Below are positions 24,787 through 37,117 of a stretch of DNA of 64,000 bases, in pieces. This stretch comes from Amborella trichopoda. Taxonomy: Eukaryota; Streptophyta; Magnoliopsida; Amborellales; Amborellaceae. The position numbers and the translations under genes were made by a program. Below the pieces are notes generated by a model. That model was not told the origin of the DNA. It did not search any database and saw only the letters and a list, made by a program, of their open reading frames with translations. The number at the start of each line of letters is the position of its first letter. Position 1 is the first letter of the stretch. Location: the NCBI RefSeq assembly GCF_000471905.2, contig NW_006498085.1, positions 432,299 through 496,298 on the forward strand, in the 5' to 3' direction.

Positions 24787-25504
24787 AAAAGAGCTGCCTA
24801 GGAGGAACTTTTTAGATCTGACACACTGGGACTATTTTAGAATCATTGTATCGGCATTTAAAATAATAAAAATGAAGTAGAATTTGATTTCCGAAAATAT
24901 TATAACTCATTGTCCAAAAATTGGATAGTCTCCATTCAATTTGAGGACCCGGATCTGGCAAAACTTGGATCCTCTTAGACGACTGATATTTGGTATCGGG
25001 GAAGCCCTCTCGCCAAGACATTATTTTTCAGTTATATGAGTATCATCACTAGGTTGGGGAGGTAACATACCTAAATTTGGATCCTAAGAATACCCGTGAT
25101 CGAGTTTTTAATGAATGGATATAAAATCTTTTGGCTTCTACACTTAGTAAAAATACATTTATGAGTAAGATGTTGTGATGTTACTAATGGATGGCAATCT
25201 TGATATAGAGGTTTTAAGGTAGAATCAGATACTGGGATGGGCACTAAATTAGGGCCTACAGCATTTGGGTCTCTTTGGACCCGATCCCAATCAACTTTCT
25301 CGCTCTCCATATATTATGTCTCTCTTTCTGATTCAATCTAAATCAATTCTCTCCACGTTTGGGTTTTTTTTTTTTTGGAATGTTAAGATATATCTTTTAT
25401 TAGCTAATAAAACCAGCATAGAAGTGTATCAGGCTATACAAAATTGTTTGTGAATGTGCACATTTAGAATCTTGTAATTGTGAGGAAGGTGGTACTGACC
25501 CGTG

Positions 25505-25847
25505 TGCCCCAAAAATCTATTTGAGTTTTAATGTTAAAAACCCCTCATTATTCATCTCAACATCGAGATATATGAACACAGAAAAGAAAAAAAGAAGATT
25601 TCGATTTTCAAGAATAATGCATCTTGCAACATATTATCTCAACAGTCCATTTTCAAGATTTTCATGTGTGTATAGATCTATATAATTTGAACCATGTTTG
25701 GACTTTAGAATTTTATAGTTAAAGATGAAAATAGATTTTCATGCCATTTCAAAAAAAATTTAAACCAAAATTATATCTTTTGATAAAATTTGGAGGTTCA
25801 CCTTAATTTGATTATTTAAGGTTGCAACCTTATGCAAACCACACCCA
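25505..25847 (+). repeat. Mutator-like MITE, subfamily B
   Basis: Contains catctcaacatcgagatata, tccattttcaagattttca and the right end aaggttgcaaccttatgcaa closing in accacaccc. The left terminal part is worn. Confidence 0.8.
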
Positions 25848-25895
25848 AAAATATATATAAATACAATTGTCCCCAATTTCCATGTGTACGTCAAA

Positions 25896-26205
25896 AGGCA
25901 CGGTCGGCTTTCCGCTTTTCAATTTTTAGCCATATTAAAAAAAAGAAAAAGAAAAAAAAAAAGACAACTTTCTAGCCATGGTCATGTTACCCGGCATGTC
26001 TACTCAATTATGATTGGAATCTTGGTTTCTCATATCATTCTAGTGAGAATTTTAAATATATGAATAAAAGGCACGATTGGCTTTCCACTTTTCAATTTCT
26101 AGCCATATTCACAAAAATAAATAAATAATAATAATAACTCTTTTACAATTGTCATGTTACCGGGCATGTCTACTCAATTATGGTTAGAATCTTGGTTTAT
26201 CATTC
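25896..26205. repeat. diverged direct duplication of about 175 bp
   Basis: The sequence ggcacggtcggctttccgc...ggaatcttggtttctca (25896-26035) recurs as ggcacgattggctttccac...agaatcttggtttatca (26071-26202), with different simple-repeat fillers in the middle. The second copy leads directly into the LINE tail. Confidence 0.75.
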
Positions 26206-26216
26206 TAATAAATGAT

Positions 26217-26480
26217 AAGATGAAAGAAAATAAACTTAAGTGGGTTGGCCATGTGTAGTGTAGACTCAGTACTGCACCTGTTAAAAAGTGCATGTTAGAT
26301 CAAGTAGAAGGCTAAACAATGACAAGAGGTAGGCCCAAAAGGACATAGTTGAAAGTAGTGAGAAAATATATCAAGACTTATAACCTCGCAAGGGTATGAC
26401 CCCTTAATTGAGAAAAATAGTGGACCATAATTCATGTAGCCGACCCCAACTAGTTAAAAAAATGCTTTAATAATGATAAT
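26217..26480 (+). mobile_element. LINE 3' end (RTE-like), degenerate
   Basis: Translating from 26217 gives KMKENKLKWVGHV, then APVKK, a TRGRPKRT motif, and WTIIHVADPN before a stop at 26451-26453. These are the hallmarks of the reverse-transcriptase C-terminus of RTE-type plant LINEs (RWFGHVQRR ... RGRPKKT ... HVADP). Several stops interrupt the frame. An A-rich tail follows. Only the last 80 or so codons remain, as expected of 5' truncation. Confidence 0.82.
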
Positions 26481-26615
26481 TATTTTAGTAAATACTTTTC
26501 AAATTTGTTGGAGGTTAAGGTACTTCAAGAGCACGTGGGACCATCCTTGTCTGATCAATAATCATGCAAGTATCACCAATAGAGTTAGGTTGGTGATTGA
26601 TAATGGAGCAGGACC

Positions 26616-26711
26616 GTGAAGAAAAGAACAATTAATACCATCTTTTGCATACATATTTAACCTGTGAAGAAAAGAACCATTAATACCATCTTTTGCATAC
26701 ATATTTAACCT
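26616..26711. repeat. 48-bp tandem duplication
   Basis: Two units starting gtgaagaaaagaacmattaa (26616-26663, 26664-26711) differ by about one base. Confidence 0.9.
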
Positions 26712-28906
26712 GCACATTGGTTATGGGGGAAGTGAATAGAAACTTGAGTGTGGGCCATGACATCTCCACTTAAAATAGGTTTATTGGAACATCATGCAAC
26801 CTCTCTCTTCTGGTTTGCTTCACCATCTTCAAGTCCTATAAATCTTTACTTGGTACCTCCCTTTATCCTATATTTACTCATTGTCGTCAGGAAAAGAAGG
26901 GAAAGTTGGGAAAGAGGAAGGTGTATACCCAATGCACCCTTTGTAAAGGAGAGAGAGAATTTGGGTTCATGTGATAATGTTAAAAAAAAAAAAAGAAAAA
27001 AAAAAAGAAAAAACTTGGGTTCATTCTGAAACACTTTTTCTTTCAATACTAATAACCCCGCTTGTCCCACTTCCTTACAACTCTTTTTCCTCCTTGATCT
27101 TAGCATAACTTTTACTCACCTTTAAAATCCCCTCCTCCTCCGATCTACTGCCCCAAGATTTGCACAGAAGAGAGAGAGAGAGAGGGGGGGGAGGTATTTG
27201 ATAATGGGAATAGTTTACAGAGATGGTTTTAATATGAGATAGTTTACAGAGATGGTTTTACAAAAAGATGGTTTTAATATGAGATAGGGAGAGAGGTGTT
27301 GGGTTTTTTTAATCCATATCTTCACCTTTTCCTCTTATTCTTCTTCATGGTTCACACCAGTGTTTACAAAACCAACTCTCTTGACCGAGCCGAGTTACTC
27401 AGGCAAGTCCGAGTAACTCCCCTGGTTACCGTTCAAGTTAAAAAAAAATAAAAAATAACTATAAAAACTAATTTATATATATATATTATAGCCATCATTT
27501 TTTATGACATTGAGTGTAATGACTTGATGGTCAGGTCCGTCGCCCTCAGGTATGTTGCTTTTTTAACTCCCATTTTTGTTTAAAAAAAAACAGAAAGAAA
27601 GAAAATAACTCCCTTTTTTCTAAGAAAAAAAATCAAAGAAAGAAACGAAATAAGAATACACACAAAGTACTACAATGGAGAGATGGAATTTTCGAGTTAC
27701 AATTTTAAGAATTTAGCTGTCAGGTAGTTATCTGAATTTTAAAGGATATGATTGGATCATTGGACTCATATATTTCTCATATCTAAAATATATTTGATAA
27801 TATAATATTCTAAAATATTAGATCCAGTTTAGCAGATCCTCGTAAACCATCCAGATTATATCATAGAGTGGATGGTTGCTCTCTGTCTTTACTAGGATTT
27901 CAGCTCAAGTGAGGTTTGGGCTTGGTTGGGATTGGATTTTCTCTTTTTAGTATATACGAGTTCAAGCTACAGTTTTTCTCTTTAAGGGAGTTTCCAATCT
28001 TCAACCTGGGTTTAACGTCTGGTGGGCGGGGTTTCTATTATTAAGAGGTTTTCTCTCTCTAGAAATCTAATGTAATTAAAGGTGTTTATTTTCTATTTTA
28101 TAATTTTTAAGAGATTGAAATTTAGGTTTGAATTATTTTGAATTTTTACTTTATTAATTTTGGATTTCATATAAATCTCTAGGTTTGAGTTATTTTGTAT
28201 TTCAAATAATTTAGGTGACTTATTGTATTCCAATCAATCCCCCTAGGGGTGAGGATGAAGACATTTCAATTGCTAATATAATTTGGGCCGCCAACTCTAA
28301 GTGCTGGGCTTTCAAGTAAGTATTTTTTTTATTAAGAAAAAAAAAAAAAGGCTTATTTCCTTTCTCCCTATTTTGGCTTATTTCCTTTTACAAATTGTCG
28401 TATATAGTAAGTTTTTCTTAGTTCTTTTATGGATTTTTTTGTAATTTCAAGCCGGCTTTACTGATGTTGTATGAGGAGAAGTTGTGTGTTGTAGATCTAT
28501 TTTCCTATATACTACAATTCGACAGAACCCGTTCCTTTCTACCAAGTTTGAATTGATTAAGTTTTAAAGCATGAGTCAAAGTAGATTTCTTGAACCCAAA
28601 GAGTCACCTTAGAACAGTGTAACCATTAGGTATCTAGTTGTATGTCATTTGCAATTGATGAACTATTTTTTTCGTTTAAAATTGACAATAGCAGAGTCAT
28701 GATTCTTCATCTGCACTTTCTCTCTTTATAAATACACTCGAGCTCCACTCTTTTGTTTACAAGTTCTTTTACTGGATTTTAGACCTACTGCTCTTTATAA
28801 ATCTTGAAGTACTTGTGCATTTGTACCGATACTGTTACAACCTTCTATTTCCTTGAATCCCATCGATAAATTTGCATGGAAAACTTCGATGCACATTAAT
28901 TACGGG

Positions 28907-29122
28907 AAATATTATATTGTGACATTCGTCATGCCCGTGCTAAAACAACATGAATGTTGAAAAGGAGCAATTGTAGACACCCCCTTCTGAATTAACATAT
29001 TTTTATGAGTCCTACAAATATTATCTTGTGATATTCGTCATGCCCGTGTTAAAACAACATGAGTGTCGAAAAGGAGCAATTGTAGACACTCCCCTCTGAA
29101 TTAACATATTTTTATGAGTCCT
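28907..29122. repeat. 109-bp tandem duplication
   Basis: Units 28907-29015 and 29016-29122 share cgtcatgcccgtg, aaaaggagcaattgtagaca and attaacatatttttatgagt, with a handful of differences. No frame is conserved between them. Confidence 0.9.
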
Positions 29123-29529
29123 TAAACCCAAAGCGTAAAGACCTAAGCCTAATTATACCCGAGTAGAAAGTCCCCAACCTTGATTTTCCTACTCCCATAG
29201 GAAAATGACTTAATACAACCCAAAATACCGTTTGTGGATTGCCAAACCAAATAGTCCATAGCGCACTACAGACTACTATACCCCACACTCTCTATATCAC
29301 AAAGACATTTGAAAAATCCCAACCAAATCCCTACCTTAAACCTTCCCAAATCAAGCTACACCGTCCAAGGCCATGTAACCTTAGCTAGTTTAACCTAAAC
29401 CCACCTGGTTTGGCTTAAACACACCTGATATCACCCTAAGCACACTGTCAACCCACTAAACCTCTCCCTTCCTTTCCCCCACACCCTCAACCGCCCCTTC
29501 CCCTCCCCCAGACTGTTGCAAGGCCCTAT
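29123..29529. other. C-rich spacer of unknown origin
   Basis: Unusually rich in ccc and aaccc words for this window, ending in a ccttcccctcccccag stretch. No open frame of note. Together with the tgtagacac words before it, it faintly recalls a worn long terminal repeat, but I see no partner and do not claim it. Confidence 0.4.
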
Positions 29530-29862
29530 CTAGGGCTGAGATGGGTTGGGATCCAGATTCGGATCTGAAAAATATAGATGGATTAGGATTTAGATTTGAT
29601 CTGATCCAAAAGATTTGAATCCGTATCTGGATCCGAATAGTATATATGGGATTTGGATCAAAAAAATAATTTTATATATTATTTTATATCTATAAAATAA
29701 TATATAATAAAAAATACTATATAACATAGATATAATATAATATATGATATATTAATAACTAGGTTGGATCTGGATCGGATCCATTTATATTCAAATTTGA
29801 TTTTATTTGTATTTAAATTTTTAGATTTCGGATCCAAACCAGGTAAATTATCAGCCTTAGCC
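29530..29862. repeat. ggatcc-rich dispersed repeat (copy 2)
   Basis: Same word usage as 7320-7690: ggatccagattcggatctg on the left and ttcggatccaaacc on the right, with an AT-rich centre of about 100 bases. No coding capacity. Confidence 0.6.
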
Positions 29863-30133
29863 GTATAAAGCTATAAACATAAATCTAGGGTTATTGGGGC
29901 CCGATGGCATACGTTGCTAAAGATACATGGCACGTCGCTAGAGATGCATGGCATGTCATTAGCAACGCATGATTGCAAGCATGATGATTGTTGATTCCTT
30001 GTCTTACCCACACAACTTGCAACCTATTCATCGTGCCAACATTTTGCCCTCCAAATCAATGACCTGCGTCCACAATAAACACTAGAATTATGTGCTCCAA
30101 TTTTTTTCTAGCTTTTTTTTTATGTAAGTTTAT

Positions 30134-30372
30134 TGTTTTAATCAGATTGTCTACAAAGAGATCATTTGAGACTATTTACTTTTTGTATAAAAAAATCACA
30201 ATTATTGATGTTAAATTGAATAGCTTTTCAATTTTTTTTTTTTCAAACTTTATGTCTAATCAATGATATTCTTACAACCACCCATTTATTTTAAAATCTA
30301 AGAGACAATAATGAATGTGGCTTCCTTGTAAAAAAAATAAACAATCTCTTTTTGTAAACAGTCTCTTTTCAT
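30134..30372. repeat. GGGATTGTATA-family repeat, worn copy
   Basis: Shares gatcatttgagactatttac, cacaattattgatgttaaat and cttacaaccacccattta with the copies at 7048, 36068 and 43235. The ends are diverged. Confidence 0.5.
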
Positions 30373-30719
30373 TTTAGTCAACACCCCGATGAGTTATTCG
30401 TGCATGCAAGAATTACACACAATTTTAAGTGTGGGTTAGACTTCATTATAATCATGTTGGTTTATATAATCCATTTTTCATAATAAAAAATTGAAAATTA
30501 TATTCTAACCAAATACTCCGGCAACAAGTTCTTGTGTAGAACAAAAAAGTTTTAAAAGATAAAGAGAAAATAATAAAAATAAAGGACTTATCTATATTTT
30601 CTCAATTTTCAATTATAAGTTGTTTGTTTTTTATGGAGTTGAATCAAAAGCAAATGATATTTGTGATGAGATAGTCCTACCCTTCGAATTAACGGTTAGA
30701 TCTTTCTAGAAGCTCGCCA

Positions 30720-30990
30720 CATATCAAGAAAATTAAAGGATTTGATATATATATATATATATATTTCGATCCACGTGTCATAATGTATATGAGCATACGT
30801 GTCACATCAAAAAAAGCAATAAAGTAGTAATATAGTTTATGTTAGGTAAGGAGTACCACAAATAATTGCTCCGCAATGATGATGTGGCACTCAAGGGCCA
30901 ATCAACGGCTATAACGTGCCACGTGGAATTGGGTGACATGTTACAAGCATGTGACACGTGGCTATTTGTATTGTGACTATTTTGGAGCAC
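30720..30990. promoter_or_regulatory. cluster of ACGT-core (G-box/ABRE-like) motifs
   Basis: Within about 200 bases: ccacgtgtcata at about 30771, atacgtgtcac at about 30796, aacgtgccacgtggaa at about 30913, and gacacgtggc at about 30953. ACGTGTC and CCACGTGG are the known binding cores of bZIP factors. No gene start is recognised within 1 kb on either side (the nearest gene, 32186-33457, ends toward it), so its target is unclear. Confidence 0.45.
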
Positions 30991-30999
30991 TTTCTAAAA

Positions 31000-32185
31000 A
31001 CTTCCATGTTGAAAAGTATACACTGCAAACCCATAAAGACAATTTTTTTATTTCATAATAATTAATTTTTATTCAACGAAATAAAAGTTATTTATAAAGA
31101 GAAAGGAAAATTAAAATTTTGGGGAATACTGACCGGAAAATACAACAAATTCCAACCATTTTTCCGGGTGGATTTTATGTATCAATTTCATGTGTATCCA
31201 AATATGTAATTTATTTATACTTGTCGAAAAAATTTGAGTGGTGGAGATTTTCAATTAGGCAGTGGAGAGTTAATGATAATATCATCATAGAGTTTATTTT
31301 CACATGATAAATATAGTTGTTGCTTGCCTGTAACAATATTGTCAACTCACCAAATTGTTTAATTGTGGCTATGATGTAGCTGTCACTATTTAAGATCATC
31401 TTGACCTTGGTTTCCAACCCTGTCATAAAAAAAAAATATATATTTATTTTTTTATTTTTACCAGGAGCCATTTAGCCTTTACACTGCTTTCTTAGATATT
31501 GATAGTTTTTACTAAGCTTATAAATTCTCTTGCAGGAACATACTGCACATCTATCCTCTCACGCACATGACCTACTTGAAAGACTTTTTCAATTTTAAAT
31601 TATAGAACCACTTGAGAATCACTAGATGGTTATTTTCAAAATCACTAGATGGTTATTTTCAAATTAAAAAATTTAAATTTTATGTTTTTTTAATAGTTAG
31701 ATTTTCATCCTCTTAAAACTCGACAGTCCCTCTTCAATCTTGAAACATGATTTTCTTAAAAATGCAAACAGTGTGCGATTTAAAAAAAAGTTCTATTAAG
31801 ACTAGTCTATAGGGTGAAGATGTTAAATCCCCAAAGTTTAGGGTCCTACCATTCCTCCTAGCTTATGAAATATTTTGGCTTCTTGCAGTCATCTACAGCA
31901 ATTTGACCAAGATATAACTTGGAATAAAGCCCCAATTTTTCTTCTTGTTTATCACCTTTCCTTGGTAATGTAAAGTTCAACAGCCTAGTAAAACAAGAAG
32001 GCCAACTCCACTTAATATAAAAAAGAAAGGCCAAAAAAAAAAAAGCAACCCTAAAACAATAAAATAATGATCTAAAATGAAATAAGTAAATAAAGGAAGC
32101 CATGAGAAAAGAAAAACCAATCAATAATACATTAATAGAAACAAAAACAAATGCATAATATTTTTCACATATTATGCATGTATGA
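31000..32185. other. 3' flank of the small membrane-protein gene, nothing further recognised
   Basis: AT-rich. A minus-strand frame at 31211-31471 has no recognisable domain. No clear AATAAA close to the stop codon at 32186. Confidence 0.4.
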
Positions 32186-33457
32186 TCAGTACATACATGC
32201 CATTCTTTGTGACCTATCTCTTAGAATTCCACTGTACAGTGCTCTCCAATTGGCTGGCATGTTACTCACTTCATTTATTGCTGATTTTTTATTTATTTCT
32301 CTCTTATTTTCATGAATTCTCAAGGCTGGTGCCATGGTGTGCTTCCTTCTAAACTCTTTGCTATCTCCTTTTGGCTCCATTACATCCTCTGCAAAGTGAA
32401 CTCTTTTTCTCATCATCATCTTCTTCTTCTTCTGCTTCTTCTTCTCTCCTTCTCTTCTCTTGTCCTCTAAAAGGAATTATAAAAAGCAACATAAAAAATT
32501 CATCAATACTTTTTTTCCAATCTTTTTGAAGTAGCTTTTTGGAGAGCCGATTAAAGAGAGAGGAGAAGGCACATGAAAAGAAAAAGTACCAATATATCTA
32601 CTGTTGAATTGCTATTCTATTTCTTTAGATTAATAAAATTAGAATTTCTTTGTATTTTTTTAATTTGAATTTGAATTTTATTGAATTTATTAATTTATGA
32701 ATAATAATTAGCTTAATCAGTAAATAGTTAGTATTAAGTACAGACATATCAAGCTCTTATATGAGGAGAAAACTCTCGCATTTTGACTCGGGTTCTCCTT
32801 TCCCATAACCAAAAAAAAAAAAGAAATAAATTCAATTCACTAAAAAATATGACCTGAAAACACTTAAAAAGAGGAAATGAAACCACCGACATATGGGAAA
32901 AAAAACAGAAAAACAGCAAAAAAAGAAGAAAAAGAAAACTAATAGTCTTGAAACAGTCAGAGAAGTGAGAATTCTACACCTGAGCTTTCTTGGTGGCCTG
33001 AAAACACTAAACAAATGAAATGATCCCATCTAAAAGGAACCCCAATAGAATTCAATATACAATGAACACAGTCCTCAGAAAGAAATAGAAAATAGAATGA
33101 CAGAATGAACACAGTAAAAGAAATAAGAAACTCTGTTTAAGTGTTTATTGGGGTGGCTTGAAATTATTTACAAATCCGAAGAAAAGATAAAACCATGAAA
33201 ACAAAAAAAATCTATAAACAGAAAGAAAAGAGCAAAAGGAATTATCTATCTAAAAGTTTTGTGGGTTTGACCCGAAAACCACTTTTTAAGATACGAAGGG
33301 AAGGAAACCACTTACGAGAGGAGATGCAAGGCCGGAGATTAGCCAGAGATTCATCGAAAAGCTTTTTCCGGTGACTATTTAAGAGGATCATGGTGCCGGA
33401 AAACGCCATGGCAGCGGCCAAAACCACCCCTCCTTGTGAACTCAAAGCGAACCCCAT
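32186..33457 (-). CDS. small plant-specific membrane-anchored protein of unknown function (two exons)
   Basis: Exon 1 is 33316-33457 and exon 2 is 32186-32466. The intron (849 bp) has donor GTAAGT and acceptor TTCCTTTTAG in phase 1, creating a Gln codon. The product is 140 residues. Residues 7-27 (SQGGVVLAAAMAFSGTMILL) form one hydrophobic helix right after the start, probably a membrane anchor. A Lys/Arg-rich stretch follows (about 49-69), then RKRVHFAEDVMEP (67-79) with KEFRRK, and the C-terminus MPANWRALYSGILRDR. I recognise these two motifs and the MGF-SQGG-V start from a plant family of uncharacterised proteins, but cannot give a firm name or function. The ATG at 33457 opens the frame. 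Upstream are a CT-rich leader and a TATA box. Confidence 0.85.
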
Positions 33458-33496
33458 TCCCCAACCTTGTTGACTCTACCCAGAAATCAGGATATT

Positions 33497-33498
<2 letters not shown>

Positions 33499-33532
<34 letters not shown>
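33499..33532. repeat. (GA)n microsatellite in the 5' leader of the small membrane-protein gene
   Basis: About 17 GA units, CT on the gene strand, lying some 45-75 bases upstream of the start codon at 33457. Such tracts in plant leaders can bind BBR/BPC factors; that is inference here. Confidence 0.85.
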
Positions 33533-33534
<2 letters not shown>

Positions 33535-33668
33535 GGGGAGGGGTTAACTTAAAGAGATGGAGGTGTTTTAGAGAGAGAAGGGCTAAGTAGAGAGAGAGAA
33601 GAGGGGCGTTAATGGAGAGGCGGATTTGAAGGGGGGGCTCGCCATTTTCATGCACGATGTCATATGCA

Positions 33669-33676
33669 TATTTATA
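33669..33676 (-). promoter_or_regulatory. TATA box of the small membrane-protein gene
   Basis: TATAAATA on the minus strand, 212 bases upstream of the start codon. It would place transcription start near 33640 and give a leader of about 180 bases that contains the CT tract. Confidence 0.5.
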
Positions 33677-33779
33677 AGGAAAGGAAAATGTCCATAAATT
33701 ATTTCCCAAAAAAAAAGCAAAATGTTTACATATGGGGGATTGTATATGGCATGGGAATCTTGGTTTTTTGTACACATCG

Positions 33780-36060
33780 CATGTTCACCGTACGGCAGGC
33801 TTAGGTCAGCAATTGTTTTCTTCCCCCTAAAATGACCAAACCTACCATTTTCTTTTTACTAATGGCAAGGATAATAATAATAATAATTATCACCACCATC
33901 ATTATTATTAATTTATTATTATTGGTGGTGTGGACGATGTATTAATCTTGTCATACTAGTTTCGAGGTATTTTTCAGTTTGGTATAAAAAAATGAAGCAA
34001 TTAGGTGACTTCGGATTTTTTAACAATTTAATATAAATAAATAACATATATATATAAATGAAAAATAAAAAATTCTAAAATATAAAATATAAAATATAAA
34101 ATATAAAATATTATTTGTATAAATATTTTTTTGTTTGGGCCAAAGAAGCCAGAGCTTCAAACAATTCTGCACGAAACAGATCCGACTCTGACCGAAGCGA
34201 CAACACCAATATATAAAAATAAAAAAAATAAAAAAATACTTTTATGTAGATACGACTTTTCTTGGGCTGAAGCTGCGGCCAAATTTGCTCGAAGCATACC
34301 CAAATCTGACTAAAGGAGTCCAAATCTGATCGAATCTAATTGAAGCGGCATCATTAGGATTCACGTCGCTTCGGTTTAGGCTTAAAATCAGAAGGCCGAA
34401 GCACAACGAATTTGAGAAGACTCTGTTGTATTGTCAAAATGCACAATTTTTCTCCCGTTGTACATTTTATAGGGCTTTGGCGTGATTGTATTTTAATTAG
34501 ATTGATAGAAATTAGTCGACAATAATGTCTCATATTACTTATTCCTTTGTACGGTAGTTAACATATAACTTCGGCCCTATACGATGGAAAAATTAAAGAA
34601 TTTTCGTTTCCCAACGCGGGGACAAAAATTTGAATGAGAATAATTTATGATCTCATCACAAGCAAATTACCTCTAAATTTTGGAATATTATAAGGTGGGT
34701 GGATGGAGTGGAAATGTCGTTATTTCCTTAAAAATATGTTTTGCTTGGGGCTTGCTTTGTCATAGAAATTCAATAAAAAAACCTCTTCTCTCTTGATTCT
34801 TGAGAATTGTATGGCTTCTTTTTCATTTGATTTTTGATGTCCTCATTCATGACAATATTATATGTGATCTTTCTTTTTCACCTTTGTCGTCAGCTTGCAT
34901 ATTTTTATTTCATGGTAACATCACCTTGAGTGTAAAGAAGCACCTATGATTATTTCGAATGAAAGCTATTGGTGGATTAAATTTTTAGAAAATTGTGTGC
35001 CTATGAGTAAATTAAACTTTAGAAGGTTGTATTGCTATTACTTGCTATATTTTACTCAAAAAGAGAACAATTCTTGAGGATGAAAAAGTATACGTTCCTT
35101 TTCAACGTAAAAGTTCATGATTCTAATGGTGGCTTAATTTCCACATAAATAAATGCGTCACCCGTGGTATGCTAAAAAAAAAAAGATTTTTTTTTTTTTT
35201 AATATTAAAACATAGAATCAAGTTGGAAGCTCATATGCCTATTAGTAGCTTGAATTTAGAAAATGTTCGGCCATTAATACATAATTTTCACTAAAATAAA
35301 TTGTGATTCTTAGGTATGGTTTCTTTTAGGCTCATAATGTAACTCAAAATTTTCAAAACTCTGGATAAGGTATCATTGATCCGGATCAAGAATTGTCCCT
35401 ACTTACCAGTTCCTTGTCAAATTTGAGAATTAGTCTGACTCGATTGGATTAGCCCAATTCTATTGGGGAATCGGGCAATCCGGATTGCACCAATCTCCCT
35501 ATTTATGCCAATATATTTTTAGTTATTTTACTATTACTTTTATTTTTTATTTATTGATTCTCGCACCGAAGAATCTATCCAATTCGCCAATCCAAATTGA
35601 TGGTTCATCGGCCTAAACCACATTTTCAAAATGCCATTTCACCCAGCAGGTCCAATTTTGAAGCACCGTTTTAGATTGTTTTGGTATCACTAGAAATATT
35701 AACCCTAAAAATAGTGTTTAGATTGGGGACAAATATCATAGATGTAAATTTCATTTGACCACACATTTTGATTATAGTATGGTTTTCCATGGTTTTCTTT
35801 ATAGCTCAATCGTCATTAAGTTACAATCTTTACTATTTTTAAGCATCATAATGCACAAGGCCAAGCCCTTTGATTAGAATATAATTAGTTCTTATGATGA
35901 CATAATCCCTATCCTCTAGTGGCAAGTTGGCCATATCTTTTTGCAGGATTGCCTTAATTTGTGAGGGCCTACAATGAAAGGGCACAATAGCTTTTAGTAA
36001 GTAATGGTCAGAGTTAGGTTGAGATTTATATTAAAACCTAAAGCTGCACCGCATAAGCCT
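33780..36060. other. spacer with simple repeats, no gene recognised
   Basis: Contains (aat)n at about 33871-33920, a run of aaaatat units at 34075-34110, and GC-richer patches at 34140-34420 and 35380-35660 built of short inverted words (gaagc/gcttc, ccgatt/aatcgg) that look like worn DNA-transposon remnants. Confidence 0.45.
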
Positions 36061-36067
36061 GCTAAAA

Positions 36068-36350
36068 AAATATAATTGGGATTGTAAAAAAATATAATTG
36101 GGATTGTATAGAGTGAGATCATTTACCTTCTGTACAAGAGGTCACACTTAGTTATAATCATCCGATGTGAAATCTGATAGCTTAGGTATGTCACAAAGTT
36201 CAAAAAAAAATCTTTTGAACTTTGAGTTTGATCAATGAAATAAATGTAGCTACCCAATTTCACATCTAATGGTCAATATTAATTATAACCTCTTTGTACC
36301 AAGGGTAAATGGTCTCATTGTATACTTTTCCAAATTTATTTTCTCTTCTT
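36068..36350. repeat. GGGATTGTATA-family repeat with long inverted ends
   Basis: The left end gggattgtatagagtgagat...gatgtgaaat is mirrored at the right by atttcacatctaatgg...atggtctcattgtatac. Flanked on the left by a second aaaaaatataattgggattg, a small duplication. About 280 bp; non-coding. Confidence 0.7.
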
Positions 36351-36608
36351 ATTATGAAGGTTTAAACTACAATTATGGTGCAAATATAGCGGATCGATGA
36401 ACACTGGAAATTGGATGGTTCAGATAAAAAAAGTACAAGGTACAATATTTTTGAAGCTTAAGATTCCCTTGTAGATCCATTATTGTTGAGGTTGAGATGA
36501 GATGATAATTTTGTGCTTTTTCGACACCAAAAGAAAAATGAAAAAAAGTAGAAGAAGCAATTTCTAGTGAATTTGAGCTTTTCATTCTCACTAAGTTAAT
36601 ATATTATA

Positions 36609-36905
36609 GGGGTGTGTGGTTTATAAAAGGGTGCATATTTAAACAATCAAAGAACCTCCCAATTTTATCATAGATGTAATTTTGGTGAATCCATTTTTAT
36701 TTTTAATTATAAAATTTTTATCTCTTAAAATGCTTCAAATGAAGTAGATCTATAATCACATGATAATTTTGAAAATAAACAGTCCAGAAAATGTGCTGCA
36801 AAATACACTTTTTTTAAGACTTCAAAATCTTTTTTGTTTTCATGTTTATACATCTCATCAATTAGAGATTTTTCTAACATCAAAACATCCTTTTTGTTAC
36901 AAATT
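36609..36905 (-). repeat. Mutator-like MITE, subfamily B, worn
   Basis: Starts gggtgtgtggtttataaaag; keeps aattttatcatagatgtaat and tgataattttgaaaataaac; the core is reduced to catctcatcaattagag. Confidence 0.7.
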
Positions 36906-37117
36906 TTGCGGCACGAGCCGATTGGGGGTAAAATTGTCATTTAAATTATAGTCAATGTGTAACTCGCATAAGGTTGGGGGGTCGTTTTATAAATAATAAT
37001 TTAGAGAGTGGATGCTTCACGGCATGTTCTCCTTTGTTATTGGACCCTCCACGTGGAACTGGAGTTGAACTTTTACTTTTTCAAACGCGTGATACTTTAG
37101 TTTAGCCTCTTATTTGA

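Noticed and set aside
28972-29529. Possible long terminal repeat of a retroelement
   Set aside because: Only a start-like word and C-richness; no partner repeat, primer site or coding parts found.
31211-31471. 86-codon minus-strand frame
   Set aside because: No recognisable domain and no splice-compatible neighbours.
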